From NCBI GenBank assembly GCA_036741695.1, contig DAINRU010000025.1:1-34070 (forward strand): 34,070 bases of DNA, written 5' to 3'. This document shows positions 7,322 to 15,370 of this stretch, one piece after another (positions within the stretch are counted from its first letter, which is position 1; each line of letters begins with the position of its first letter). Source of the DNA: JAFANK01 sp036741695 (GTDB taxonomy: Bacteria > Vulcanimicrobiota > Vulcanimicrobiia > Eremiobacterales > Eremiobacteraceae). The notes below the pieces were generated by a model that had not been told where the DNA came from, did no database searches, and worked only from the letters and a program-made list of their open reading frames with translations. The position numbers were made by a program, and so were the translations under genes.

Positions 7322-7972
7322 TCAGCCCGGACCGACGGCCTTGACGATGGCCGGCATGAGCTGCTGAATCCCCTCGACGATGAGCTGGACGGCGATGGCG
7401 GCCACGATGATGCCCATGATCCGGCCAACCGCGTCAACGCCCGTGGCGCCGAGCAACGCGGTGAGTTGTTGCGACCCGCGCATAGTGACGTAGGTGAGCG
7501 CGAAGACGACCGCAGTGATGATGATGAGGTAGGCTACTGCCAGCAGATGATGCGGTTGCTCGTGCGCCTTGGCGAAGAGCGTCACCGCGGCGGTGAGAGC
7601 TCCGGGACCGGTGATGATGGGGATGGCGAGCGGGAAGACCGACGGATCCGGACGCTGCAGGTTTTTCTGCGCTGACGCTTCGTCGGTCTGCGTCTGCTGC
7701 GCGAAAACCATGTTCGAACCGACTTTGAACAGCAAGAGGCCGCCTGCGATGCGGAACGCTGGAAACGAGATGCCGAGCGCGCGCAATATGACCTCGCCGG
7801 CAAAACCGAAGGCGAGCAGGATGCCAGCACCGACGATCGTCGCACGCCGCGCGATCGCCGCTTGGCGCTGTGGCGTATCGCCTGCGGTCAGCGTGTCGAA
7901 TGCAGCCGCGGCCTCGACCGGATTGACCATGACGAGCAAGGTGACAAAACTATAAAAGGCCAGGCTTCCCAA
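7322..7972 (-). CDS. MarC-family (UPF0056) integral membrane protein
   Basis: A 216-residue, about six-helix membrane protein. MarC-family motifs are SFVTLLVMVNPVEAA near the N-terminus, FRIAGGLLLFKVG in the centre, and FPLAIPIITGPGALTA, which is the family's most conserved stretch. Function is unresolved for the family; the original link to multiple antibiotic resistance in E. coli was not upheld. A TTG start at 7972 is preferred because GGAGGG lies 5 nt upstream and the protein then begins as MGSLAFYSFV. The longer upstream frame is Arg/Asp-rich and unlike the family. Likely first gene of a marC-maoC-luxR operon. Confidence 0.87.
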   Translation of the reverse strand: MGSLAFYSFVTLLVMVNPVEAAAAFDTLTAGDTPQRQAAIARRATIVGAGILLAFGFAGEVILRALGISFPAFRIAGGLLLFKVGSNMVFAQQTQTDEASAQKNLQRPDPSVFPLAIPIITGPGALTAAVTLFAKAHEQPHHLLAVAYLIIITAVVFALTYVTMRGSQQLTALLGATGVDAVGRIMGIIVAAIAVQLIVEGIQQLMPAIVKAVGPG

Positions 7973-8043
7973 ACAATCCCTCCGCTGGTCGAAGCCACGG
8001 TTCCCTACAGGCGCATCTGCCTCATGCCGCAAATCTTGAGGGC

Positions 8044-8550
8044 ATGAGATTAACCGTTCCGTCCTACGCGCTTGTCATTGCGGGATGCGGCATCCTCGCG
8101 CTGTCGCCCACACTAGCTCAGCAGGTGACGCACACGCCAAACGGCGTGCTCGGCACGTACGTCTATCCCAAAAACGGCCAAAGCGCGAATCAGCAGTCTA
8201 ACGATGAAGCGACCTGCTATACCTCCGCCGAGCAGAAGACCGGCTACTATCCCTATGGGCAGCCGCAACCAGTCGCTGCGACCAAGGAGGGCGGCGCCGT
8301 GCGCGGCGCGGCAGGCGGCGCTGCATACGGCGCTGCCGTCGGCGCGATCACCGGCGGTAACGCTGGCACCGGAGCTGCCGTTGGCGCCCTCACGGGCGGC
8401 ATCGTCGGACGCCGGCAACAGAACGCGGCCAACGCACAAGCTCAGGCACAGGCGCAAGCCCAAGCCCAAGCGCTGCACAATCAGCACATGGACGCCATAC
8501 GTCGAGCGTACAGCGCGTGTCTGGACGCCAAAGGCTATTCAGTCAAATAG
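8044..8550 (+). CDS. Secreted glycine-zipper protein
   Basis: A 168-residue exported protein. A Sec signal peptide covers about residues 1-25 (cleavage predicted after SPTLA). IAGC at 12-15 resembles a lipobox but is followed by more hydrophobic sequence, so a lipoprotein is less likely. Residues 83-122 form a glycine-zipper segment (GGAVRGAAGGAAYGAAVG, then GGNAGTGAAVGALTGG) that can insert into or associate with membranes. Residues 130-143 are a (QA) repeat. The C-terminus AYSACLDAKGYSV resembles the conserved ending of related YMGG/glycine-zipper envelope proteins. GAGGG precedes the ATG. It is transcribed divergently from marC. Function unknown. Confidence 0.8.
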   Translation: MRLTVPSYALVIAGCGILALSPTLAQQVTHTPNGVLGTYVYPKNGQSANQQSNDEATCYTSAEQKTGYYPYGQPQPVAATKEGGAVRGAAGGAAYGAAVGAITGGNAGTGAAVGALTGGIVGRRQQNAANAQAQAQAQAQAQALHNQHMDAIRRAYSACLDAKGYSVK

Positions 8551-8585
8551 AACGGTTTAAGAAACCTCGAGCCATTGGAAATAGA

Positions 8586-8612
8586 AAAGGCGCGGTTTGA
8601 AACCGCGCCTTT
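8586..8612. terminator. Bidirectional intrinsic terminator between convergent genes
   Basis: AAAGGCGCGGTTT and AAACCGCGCCTTT form a perfect 13-bp inverted repeat around one G, in practice a strong GC stem with a small loop. It sits between the glycine-zipper gene (+) and the broken barrel gene (-). The minus-strand side is followed by a T-rich stretch (TTTTCTATTT), so it should work best for the minus-strand gene. Confidence 0.85.
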
Positions 8613-8636
8613 GATGTATCTCCACCCCTGCAGTCG

Positions 8637-9488
8637 TCAGAAGCGGAACGTGTAGCCGAGCGCAGGACCGCCCATGCGGACGCTCTTGACGGCGGTGTTG
8701 GTGCTCGTATAGGCGAGATTGCGGAAAGCGAGCTCGACGCTGCCGTTTCTGCCATAGCCGAGGCCGATGATCTCTTGCGCGGTCGAGCTGTTTGTGCCCG
8801 CACCTGCATCGACGTAGTACGGGATATAGAGCTTGTTGGTCAAGTTCACCCTACCCTTAAGCCCGACGATCCAGTCAAACGGTCCGGTATTCGCCGCCAG
8901 GCTCCCCGACCGGCCGAAGATACCATATGGGCCGCCGAAACTATAATCGGTTCGCAAGGTCAGGGCCGTCGAGCGGAATCCGCCGATGAAATCGGCGTTG
9001 AACATCTTGTTTTGGAAGACGGAGTAGCCGCCCTCAAGCGTCCAGATCGTGCCGGTGAAGCGCGACGATGTGCTGACGCTGAACGGGATGTGGACCTTCC
9101 CAAAGGGTCCCGAGAAGTCGGTGACCGTCCCCACACCGGCCTACATGTTCATGTTGATGATGTCGGTGGCAAGGTCCCATCGGCCCTTGCGCGCATCGGC
9201 AGCCAACATGATGGCGGAATTGAGATGTGAAAGATAGTCGTTTGGGCCCACGTTGACATCGGCTTCGCACAAAGGCGCACATGTGATCACGGTGCCATTC
9301 CCGGGCAGCGAGGACACGTTGTACCCAAGGCGGCCGTTGACGGTGGGCAGCCACAGATACGGCGTGGCGCTGAACTTCCAATCATCGGCGTTCGCCGGCG
9401 CAGCCGAAGCGAGCGCGAGCGCACAAGCAAGAGCTGCGCATGCTGGCGCTGCGGCAAGGAATAATCCTACGGTAAATTTTTTCTTCAT
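8637..9488 (-). pseudogene. Outer-membrane beta-barrel protein gene interrupted by one in-frame TAG
   Basis: Two open segments in the same frame are separated by a single TAG at 9141-9143. Upstream: MKKKFTVGLFLAAAP signal peptide, mature start DDWKFSATPYLWLPTVNG, then WDLATDIINMNM. Downstream: AGVGTVTDFSGPFGKVH through alternating amphipathic strands, ending GYTFRF with the terminal Phe typical of BAM-inserted barrels. Joined, it would be about 283 residues, a normal small porin-like barrel. The lesion is a nonsense change (or a base error), not a frameshift. TAG is used as an ordinary stop by neighbours (bcrB, coxS, coxG, coxE), so recoding is unlikely. Family function unknown. Confidence 0.75.
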
Positions 9489-9598
9489 GTATGCGCTCTT
9501 GGGGCCTCCGACTGGGCCCTCCTTCCGCCGTACGACGAGCACCAGAAGCCGCTGCTACAAAGGTCGGCCCGAAACGTACATAACGTCGGATATATAGA

Positions 9599-11770
9599 CT
9601 ACGTCCCCGCGCCTCCACCGACGCGCCACAAGAACTTCGTGATGAAACGATAGAGCGTCTGCGGCGCAGCGGGGCTGCCGTAGTTCATGAAGAGCTCGCT
9701 GCCGCTATGGAACTTGAGGTGGAATCCGCCGGCGAAGTTGACCCCTGGCGTCGCGAAGCCGCCCGTGCCGTTGATCGAGCGTAACGATAGCGAGACGTTC
9801 GCATCGGGGCTCAGCGACGTCCCCAGCGACAGGCTGCGCAGGATCTGTCCGTTGACGCCGATCTGCTCCGAGCGCTCGTGCGTCCCAGCGTAGACCGCCG
9901 ACAGGTTGAAGCGCGATCCCAGCGGACTCGTCGCCGAGAGGTTGAACTGTTGCAGATAATATGTCGCCCAGGGCCCAGCTCCGTAGCTGAAATCGACCGG
10001 CGATGAGGTCCCGTCGCGATAGCCGATGATGGCGGTCGACTGATGGAAGGGCTGATTCTCGCCCGAGGTGATGGTCGGATCGTCGAGCGAGCTCGTCTGC
10101 TGCTGCAAGGTGATGTGGATCAAGTCTTTTGTTGTGAAGTCGGTCGTGCCGAAAAAGTCGGCGGCATGCACTAGCCCTGCGCGTGTCAAGTATCGGTCGA
10201 CCGTGAAATACCCGGTCCATTCCTTGAACCCCGGCGTCTGGGTGGTGAAATCCGTTGAAAAGACCGGGCCGCGTGCATCGTTGTAGTTGGTGAACCCATC
10301 GAGCGGCGCATAGCCTGGACTGATGTCCTGCCAGCCGAGGTACCACTCGTAGTTGGGCCGGTGATCGTCGATGAACGCATTGCGCGTATAGGCGAAGGTC
10401 TGATCCGGCGTGGTGACGATGGCCGTGTTCTCAAACGCCTGATCGAACCCATAGACCATGCCCGATTTCAGATTGCGCCCGACGAAGCCGCCCTCGTAGG
10501 TGCTGTCGTCGCCGATGCCATCGTGATGCGCGAGGACGCCGTCGGTCCAGTACAGGAAGCTGCGATCCGAGAGCGCGTGCTTGAAGCCGAATGCCTGGTC
10601 GTCGAGCGCTTCGTTGTCGCCGGTCAGCCCGCGCAGCTGCATGACGCCGAATTGGTCGGTTCCTTCCGTGCCTTCCACTTTGAAGGCGCGATCGAAGGTG
10701 CCGATGCTCGGGGTGTACAGGATCTGGTCGACCGCTCCGAAGTTGCCGTTGAGCGCCATGGGATTCGGGTTGAAATACGGAGCGCCTTGGGCGAAGAAGG
10801 GCCGGTACTCGGCCAGATTCTGCTGGAACTCCTGTGGGACGATCGTCTGCTGGTCGACCTCGACGTTTGAGAAGTCCGGATTAAGCGTGCCGACGAGTCC
10901 AACGGTGCTGGTGAACGGATACACAAAATCCAGTCCGTAGTTGCGCACCGGCTGCGTGGCGAACGTCTGATTGGCTTGTTGGAAGACGTTGCGGTCGAGA
11001 CCGATGCTCGATAGGCCGTAGACTTCTGCGCGCGGCTGCGGTTTGGCGGCCGTCGCCGTGAGCGACAGACCGGTGAGCGCCGGCCACCAGCGCACGTCGG
11101 TGAAGAACGGGTAGGTGGGTGGCTGTGCATCGGCCATGAGCCCATCGTACGCCCACGAATAGTGTTCGCCAACGCCCGCGACGATACGGATGAAATTGAA
11201 GCGCCAGGTCGCGTTCTTGCCACCGGTCGCCCGCAGGTCTTTGAGCGGGATGACGAACATCGCCGTCCAGGTCGTGCCGTTGATGGCAGCCGTGGCTTGC
11301 CAGTTCGGTGCGAAGCGCGACGACTCCGAGGACTGTTGATAGCGCGTTGCGCGCGGCGTCGCCTCGAAATAGTAGACCTGAGAGCCAGAACCACTCGTGT
11401 CGATGCCGACGCCGACTGCGTCGTCTTGACCGAAGCCGATCCCGTTCGTCGTCTGCTGGGCATGGATGGCCACGCCGGGCTGCTCGGCTCTGAACCCGAC
11501 GTACAGGTTCTTGTCGTCGTACAGGAGATAGGCCGTCGTCGGTTGCGTCGCGCTCTTGTGCGTCGTGACGTCCATGAAATCTGTCGCGCTGACCGCCGTC
11601 TGCCAGACCGGATCGGACAGCGAGGCGTTAAGCGGAGGGTCCGCCTGGATCTTGACCGCCTTGTAGGAGTCGCCGTGCCCGGTGGCAGCGATTGCTTGGC
11701 GCGGTAGCGCGATTAGGATCGCCGCCGCAAGGGCGATGATCCACCACAGTGACGACCTCATCGAAGGCAT
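9599..11770 (-). CDS. CBM9-like domain plus DUF5916 outer-membrane barrel protein
   Basis: A 723-residue exported protein. Signal peptide about 1-28 (cleavage after QAIA). An N-terminal carbohydrate-binding-family-9-like domain (about 35-220) contains LNASLSDPVWQTA, YLLYDDKNLYVGF and DDAVGVGIDT. The long C-terminal part matches DUF5916: TLNPDFSNVEVDQQ, NLAEYRPFFAQGAPYF, then many barrel-like strands ending in LWRVGGG. These proteins are predicted outer-membrane barrels; the CBM9-like part may bind sugar or heme-like ligands, but the substrate is unknown. ATG at 11770 has GGAG 6 nt upstream. A second in-frame ATG follows three codons later. Confidence 0.82.
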   Translation of the reverse strand: MPSMRSSLWWIIALAAAILIALPRQAIAATGHGDSYKAVKIQADPPLNASLSDPVWQTAVSATDFMDVTTHKSATQPTTAYLLYDDKNLYVGFRAEQPGVAIHAQQTTNGIGFGQDDAVGVGIDTSGSGSQVYYFEATPRATRYQQSSESSRFAPNWQATAAINGTTWTAMFVIPLKDLRATGGKNATWRFNFIRIVAGVGEHYSWAYDGLMADAQPPTYPFFTDVRWWPALTGLSLTATAAKPQPRAEVYGLSSIGLDRNVFQQANQTFATQPVRNYGLDFVYPFTSTVGLVGTLNPDFSNVEVDQQTIVPQEFQQNLAEYRPFFAQGAPYFNPNPMALNGNFGAVDQILYTPSIGTFDRAFKVEGTEGTDQFGVMQLRGLTGDNEALDDQAFGFKHALSDRSFLYWTDGVLAHHDGIGDDSTYEGGFVGRNLKSGMVYGFDQAFENTAIVTTPDQTFAYTRNAFIDDHRPNYEWYLGWQDISPGYAPLDGFTNYNDARGPVFSTDFTTQTPGFKEWTGYFTVDRYLTRAGLVHAADFFGTTDFTTKDLIHITLQQQTSSLDDPTITSGENQPFHQSTAIIGYRDGTSSPVDFSYGAGPWATYYLQQFNLSATSPLGSRFNLSAVYAGTHERSEQIGVNGQILRSLSLGTSLSPDANVSLSLRSINGTGGFATPGVNFAGGFHLKFHSGSELFMNYGSPAAPQTLYRFITKFLWRVGGGAGT

Positions 11771-11888
11771 CTACTACTCCGCCACAGGCGATGTTTCATA
11801 CCCGACGTCCTTTTATGTTCACGACCTGGCATGAAGCATATCGCCGATCGGAATCTTGGAATATCTGATTCTCGTGCTTGAATCATGC

Positions 11889-11910
11889 TCGGCTGAAAGT
11901 CGGCTGAAAG
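11889..11910. repeat. 11-bp tandem direct repeat upstream of the DUF5916 gene
   Basis: TCGGCTGAAAG occurs twice back to back (11889-11899 and 11900-11910), followed directly by the near-palindrome AGAACGTGTTCT (11909-11920). The position, about 120-150 nt upstream of the DUF5916 start in a 280-bp gap without genes (11771-12050), suits an activator or repressor site. No further gene is seen in the gap. Confidence 0.4.
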
Positions 11911-12050
11911 AACGTGTTCTAGAAATGAGACGACCGGGCCAGCTGGTGGCAGAGATGCGGCACTTCGCCGCACGCACGGCAGCCGCGTGCTCTTTGGGAG
12001 GCAGCGGCTGCGGGGATCGACGGCAGTTCGGCTATACTCGGGCAAACCGC

Positions 12051-12953
12051 CTATATAGAGACGAGTGACAGGTTCGAAGAATCGAGATTGTAATTGCCGG
12101 CCGCGACGAGGTGGTTCGGCTGGGCACATATCACGCTATCGTTCGGCCCGTAGACAACCACGAGGTTCGGCGGACCGCACTGCGTCTGCGTCAGCTGGTA
12201 GTTGGATAAGAGCGTCGCGCCCGGGCTGTCCGGTTGGACCTGATACGACGTCACCGTCTGGTGCGTCGTCGAGTTCACGATGGCGCCGAAGACGGCAGCC
12301 GAGGTGACGCCGATGGCGAACGCGCCCCAAAAACCACCGCCCCAATATCCGTAGGCAGGTGCCCAGACGACACCGCGATTCCAGCCCCACGCCGTGCCAC
12401 CGTACACGGGATTCGACACGACGTTGACCGAGCGGTTGACGTTCACGTTGTTCCCGCTCCCGATCGAGACGTTATTGCCATTGCCGTTACCGGAGCCATT
12501 CACGTTGCCGCCGCCCGGACGGTTCCCATTACCATTTCCGTTGCCACTACCAGGACGGTTCCCATTCCCATTACCATTACCATTACCGTTACCGTTGCCG
12601 TTGCCACTACCAGGGCGGTTCCCATTCCCGTTGCCGTTACCGCCACCCGGACGATTACCGCTCCCATTACCACCGCTGGGGCGATTGCCGGCACCGTTGC
12701 CGCCGCTTGGACGGTTCCCAGCTGCCCCGCCGCCGGGCTTCGCCGGGCGCGAGGCACTGACGTCATGATTAAGATTGAAACCACCGGCCGGCTGCGCGCC
12801 GCGATTGCCGGCTGGCGCTTGTGCGGACGGCCGCGGCGCACCCCCGCCGCCGGCAGGTCGTCCTCCGCCTCCGCCGGGCACGGGTTTTGCGAGGCCGGCG
12901 AGTGGGAGGCTCAGAGCCAGCGCTATGGCGAGCAGCAATGCAGTGCGTCTCAT
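12051..12953 (-). CDS. Secreted Gly/Asn-rich repeat protein
   Basis: About 300 residues. Signal peptide MRRTALLLAIALALSLPLAGLA, then a Gly/Pro/Ala linker, then a low-complexity stretch at about residues 78-165 built from Asn-Gly dipeptide runs broken by NRPGGGN or NRPSGGN units. After that comes a hydrophobic Trp/Gly/Tyr-rich block (GTAWGWNRGVVWAPAYGYWGGGFWG) and a helix (AIGVTSAAVFGAIV). The C-terminal ~75 residues are globular, with two cysteines (TQCGPP, SVICAQP) and a conserved-looking LVVVYGPNDSVICA. It could be a cell-surface or matrix protein. ATG overlaps the upstream gene's stop by 4 nt. No family recognised for the whole protein. Confidence 0.75.
   Translation of the reverse strand: MRRTALLLAIALALSLPLAGLAKPVPGGGGGRPAGGGGAPRPSAQAPAGNRGAQPAGGFNLNHDVSASRPAKPGGGAAGNRPSGGNGAGNRPSGGNGSGNRPGGGNGNGNGNRPGSGNGNGNGNGNGNGNGNRPGSGNGNGNGNRPGGGNVNGSGNGNGNNVSIGSGNNVNVNRSVNVVSNPVYGGTAWGWNRGVVWAPAYGYWGGGFWGAFAIGVTSAAVFGAIVNSTTHQTVTSYQVQPDSPGATLLSNYQLTQTQCGPPNLVVVYGPNDSVICAQPNHLVAAGNYNLDSSNLSLVSI
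12459..12722 (-). repeat. Hexanucleotide-type (GGN AAY) coding repeat
   Basis: The Asn-Gly part of the secreted protein is encoded by near-repeated 6-nt units interspersed with Arg-Pro-Gly codons. Third positions vary, so selection seems to be on the peptide. Such arrays can change length by slippage. Confidence 0.7.
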
Positions 12954-13390
12954 TTCGAAACCTCGTCGATCAGGCCGGTGACGTCGACGATCGTCCCGAT
13001 CTTCGTCGTCAGCGAGAGCAGGATGCCGCGCGGCGGGATCTGCTTGGATGAGAACGGCAGCGGCTGTTTGCCGTCGGTGAGATTGAGGTAAACGGTGCCC
13101 CGCTGGAAATCGAGCGGCTGCGTGCCACCCCCCTGGTCCAGCGTCATGCTCGTCGGTAAGCAGCGCATGAGTTCGCCAAGGAACGAACACGCCGCCTTGT
13201 CGATGACGAGCGTTCCCTTCCCGTCCGCAGTCGTGATCCGCAAGGTCTTGTTCGTGATGCGTATCGTGGCGTCGGGGTAGAGCTGGGTCGAGCCGTCGTT
13301 TTGTTGCACGCGAACCGTACCACTGGCCCAGGCACTCGATGAGACCGCGAGTGTGAGAATACCCGCTATAATGAAGGAACTGAACAGCAT
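12950..13390 (-). CDS. Small secreted protein of unknown function
   Basis: A 146-residue protein with signal peptide MLFSSFIIAGILTLAVSSSAWA, followed by a beta-rich mature part (GTVRVQQNDGSTQLYPDATI, then LRITTADGKGTLVID). A CSFLGELMRCLP segment carries two cysteines that may form a disulfide. The middle and end (GTVYLNLTDG, IPPRGILLSLTTKIGTIVDVTG) look like repeated strands. ATG at 13390 is used; a TTG two codons upstream (13396) is better spaced from a GAGGT and may be the true start. It is translationally coupled to the Gly/Asn-rich gene, so the two probably work together. No family recognised. Confidence 0.68.
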   Translation of the reverse strand: MLFSSFIIAGILTLAVSSSAWASGTVRVQQNDGSTQLYPDATIRITNKTLRITTADGKGTLVIDKAACSFLGELMRCLPTSMTLDQGGGTQPLDFQRGTVYLNLTDGKQPLPFSSKQIPPRGILLSLTTKIGTIVDVTGLIDEVSK

Positions 13391-13559
13391 TCGCAAGGCA
13401 CACCTCTTTGCCGCTATGAGCAGACCAAGAGCGTGCATTTCCACGCCGGCTCGCGCACTCCCGCCATTGGGCGGTGCGCATTGTCGGCCAGCTTGAGAGA
13501 AATGGCGGCTCTTCAAGTCTTCTTCCAAGATTCGGCGCACCTTTGACCTACGCTACGCC

Positions 13560-14291
13560 ATGATGAACGACATCCCCATCCCCGAGGCGGATCTTTCGCC
13601 GCTTCCCGAACCCGTCGCGCGCTATCTCAGGCGCTGCGGGGTCGTCGGCAAGCGGCCCATCCAGACTGTGCGCTTGCGTCAGCGCGGCACTTTCAAGATG
13701 AGCGAGACAAGTGATTGGGCCAAGTTGACGGCCGAGCAACACTATACCATTGATCCCCCGTCGTTCGTGTGGCGCGCCACGATCACGCCGTTCCCGCTCG
13801 CGCCGGTAAAAGTCGTCGACGCATTCACAGCGGGCCGGGGCTTGCTCGAGGCTAAGCTGTTCGGCTGCTTTACCGTAGCCCGTGCGCGTGGGCCCGAGAC
13901 CGACCGCGGAGAGCTCCTGCGCTTCATGACCGAGATCGCCTGGTTCCCGACTGCCTGGCTCTCTGACTACATCAGCTGGCAGGCGGTAAACGCTCGCTCG
14001 GCCCGGGTGACGATTCGCTACGAGGACCGCTCGGTGACCGCGCTCGTGACGTTCGACGATCACGACCGTATCGTCACGATGGAGGCGCAGCGCCCCAGGA
14101 TCGTCGGCGCGCAATTTTCTCTCGACCCGTGGGTGACGCCCGTGTGGCACCACACGATGGTCAATGGTTTTGAGATCCCGTTGGCTGGGCAGGCGCTGTG
14201 GAGATTGCCGGCGGGAGATTTCGTGTATTTCAGGGGCGAGATCAGCGATCTCGAGTACGACACTGAGGCATCCTCACGCCGATCGGCCTAG
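13560..14291 (+). CDS. DUF6544 family protein
   Basis: A 243-residue soluble protein. Family-like features are LPEPVARYLRRCGVVGKRPI near the N-terminus, VRLRQRGTFKM, SFVWRATIT, VDAFTAGRGLLEAKLFG, ELLRFMTEIAWFPTAWLS and the C-terminal VNGFEIPLAGQALWRLPAGDFVYFRGEI. Function is not known for the family. No signal peptide. Two Met codons open the frame and no clear ribosome-binding site precedes them; the gene may be leaderless. Its stop codon shares the tetranucleotide CTAG with the stop of the convergent TMEM175-like gene. Confidence 0.78.
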   Translation: MMNDIPIPEADLSPLPEPVARYLRRCGVVGKRPIQTVRLRQRGTFKMSETSDWAKLTAEQHYTIDPPSFVWRATITPFPLAPVKVVDAFTAGRGLLEAKLFGCFTVARARGPETDRGELLRFMTEIAWFPTAWLSDYISWQAVNARSARVTIRYEDRSVTALVTFDDHDRIVTMEAQRPRIVGAQFSLDPWVTPVWHHTMVNGFEIPLAGQALWRLPAGDFVYFRGEISDLEYDTEASSRRSA

Positions 14292-14911
14292 ATCCGGTAC
14301 AGCGCGTTGATGCGCGGCGCGATGACGTAGTTGAGCTGCACCAACACGATGAAGCCGATGCTGAGATAGGTGTTGACGATGCAGAGCAAGGCGCCGAAGG
14401 CGTAGAGCGCTTGGGCGAAGACGATTCGGCGCACGACCGCAGCGCGTAGGTCGTTTGGCACCGTTTCCTTGATCAGACCCGCGCGGCTCGCGTAGCCCCA
14501 GCTCCACAGGAGCATGGCCCCGAGCAGCACGATGTTGAGCCAGTAGACGACGAGCGCGAGGCGATAGGTGATGAACTGCGCCAAAAGCGCGGTCGAGAAC
14601 GGCGTGAGCGTCACGACCAGCAGGAAGCCGATATTGATCCAGGTGAGGTTGCGATCCCCGCGCTCGAAGAAGTTGAGCTGCGCCTGCTGGCCGACCCAGA
14701 AGATCCCGGCGGTCATGAACGTCATCACGTACGGGACGAGGCGTGGCGCCAGCGCGACGAGCGCGTGCCACAGATCCTGCTCGCTGCGCACGGCCTCGAC
14801 CGCGGGCACCCGCAGATCCAGCACGAGCAGCGTCATGGCGACGCCGAAGACGCCGTCGCTGAGCGCCGCGAGACGATCGAGGTTCTTGCCGGCGACCAGG
14901 TTGTAGGTCAT
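14288..14911 (-). CDS. TMEM175-family (DUF1211) membrane protein, copy 1
   Basis: A 207-residue, about six-helix membrane protein. Prokaryotic TMEM175 proteins are potassium-permeable channels with the signature RxxxFSDGVFAIAxTLLVL. Here it reads RLAALSDGVFGVAMTLLVLDLRVP (from R13), with Leu in place of the Phe before SDG. A WVGQQAQLNFFER stretch follows helix 3. The substitution may alter pore or subunit packing. No clear ribosome-binding site upstream of ATG 14911. Probably third in a run with the cupin and GYD genes (36-nt gap from GYD). Confidence 0.83.
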   Translation of the reverse strand: MTYNLVAGKNLDRLAALSDGVFGVAMTLLVLDLRVPAVEAVRSEQDLWHALVALAPRLVPYVMTFMTAGIFWVGQQAQLNFFERGDRNLTWINIGFLLVVTLTPFSTALLAQFITYRLALVVYWLNIVLLGAMLLWSWGYASRAGLIKETVPNDLRAAVVRRIVFAQALYAFGALLCIVNTYLSIGFIVLVQLNYVIAPRINALYRI

Positions 14912-14947
14912 ACGCGCGCGAGCGACACTATAGCCAGCCCCCGGTCG

Positions 14948-15274
14948 TCACTTGCCGGGTGGAGTGTACTTCACTTTCCGCTTGGTCGCTTTGTCGACGT
15001 CTGCTGCGCTCAGCAGCATCGTGGATTGCAGGCGCGAGATCGCCCCCGAGGCGCCGACCTGCATCGAAACTGCCGCCATAGTGACGGCGTCCGGCACGTC
15101 GACGATGAGATAGAAATCATCTTTGCCGAGCGCCCAATAAAACGATTCGAGCTTGCCGCCAACGCTCTCGAGGAGCGTCGTCACCGCTTTGCGCCGGGCG
15201 CTACCACCGCCGCCTTTGATGATCCCTCGGTTCCCTTCGGCGCTATAGGATCCGTGCAACAAGTACTTCGGCAT
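14948..15274 (-). CDS. GYD domain protein
   Basis: A 108-residue ferredoxin-like alpha/beta-barrel protein. It begins MPKYLLHGSYSAEGNRGI, and SFYWALGKDDFYLIVDVPDAVTMAAVSM is the GYD hallmark, with the GKDD/YLIVD strand. AADVDKA near the C-terminus is also usual. GYD proteins are common in soil bacteria and have no firm biochemical role. AAGGA lies 6 nt before the ATG. Length is normal for the family. Confidence 0.85.
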   Translation of the reverse strand: MPKYLLHGSYSAEGNRGIIKGGGGSARRKAVTTLLESVGGKLESFYWALGKDDFYLIVDVPDAVTMAAVSMQVGASGAISRLQSTMLLSAADVDKATKRKVKYTPPGK

Positions 15275-15370
15275 GTGTCATCCTTTCAGTTTGGTGGAAG
15301 CCAGAGAGCGCGACGTGCGCCGCGCTCTCACCACTATCGAGCGCGAATCGACTCGCGCCATCTGTCGTTG

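Noticed and set aside
9141..9143. TAG read as a sense codon (recoding)
   Set aside because: bcrB, coxS, coxG and coxE all end properly in TAG, and no tRNA gene or recoding element is visible. A nonsense change is simpler.
11909..11920. LexA-type SOS box (AGAACGTGTTCT)
   Set aside because: The spacing between GAAC and GTTC is 2 nt, whereas the Gram-positive-type box needs 4, and the neighbouring gene is not a DNA-damage gene.
12459..12722. Short-spaced repeats suggestive of a CRISPR array
   Set aside because: The repeats are 6-nt coding units (Asn-Gly) without unique spacers, within a signal-peptide protein frame.
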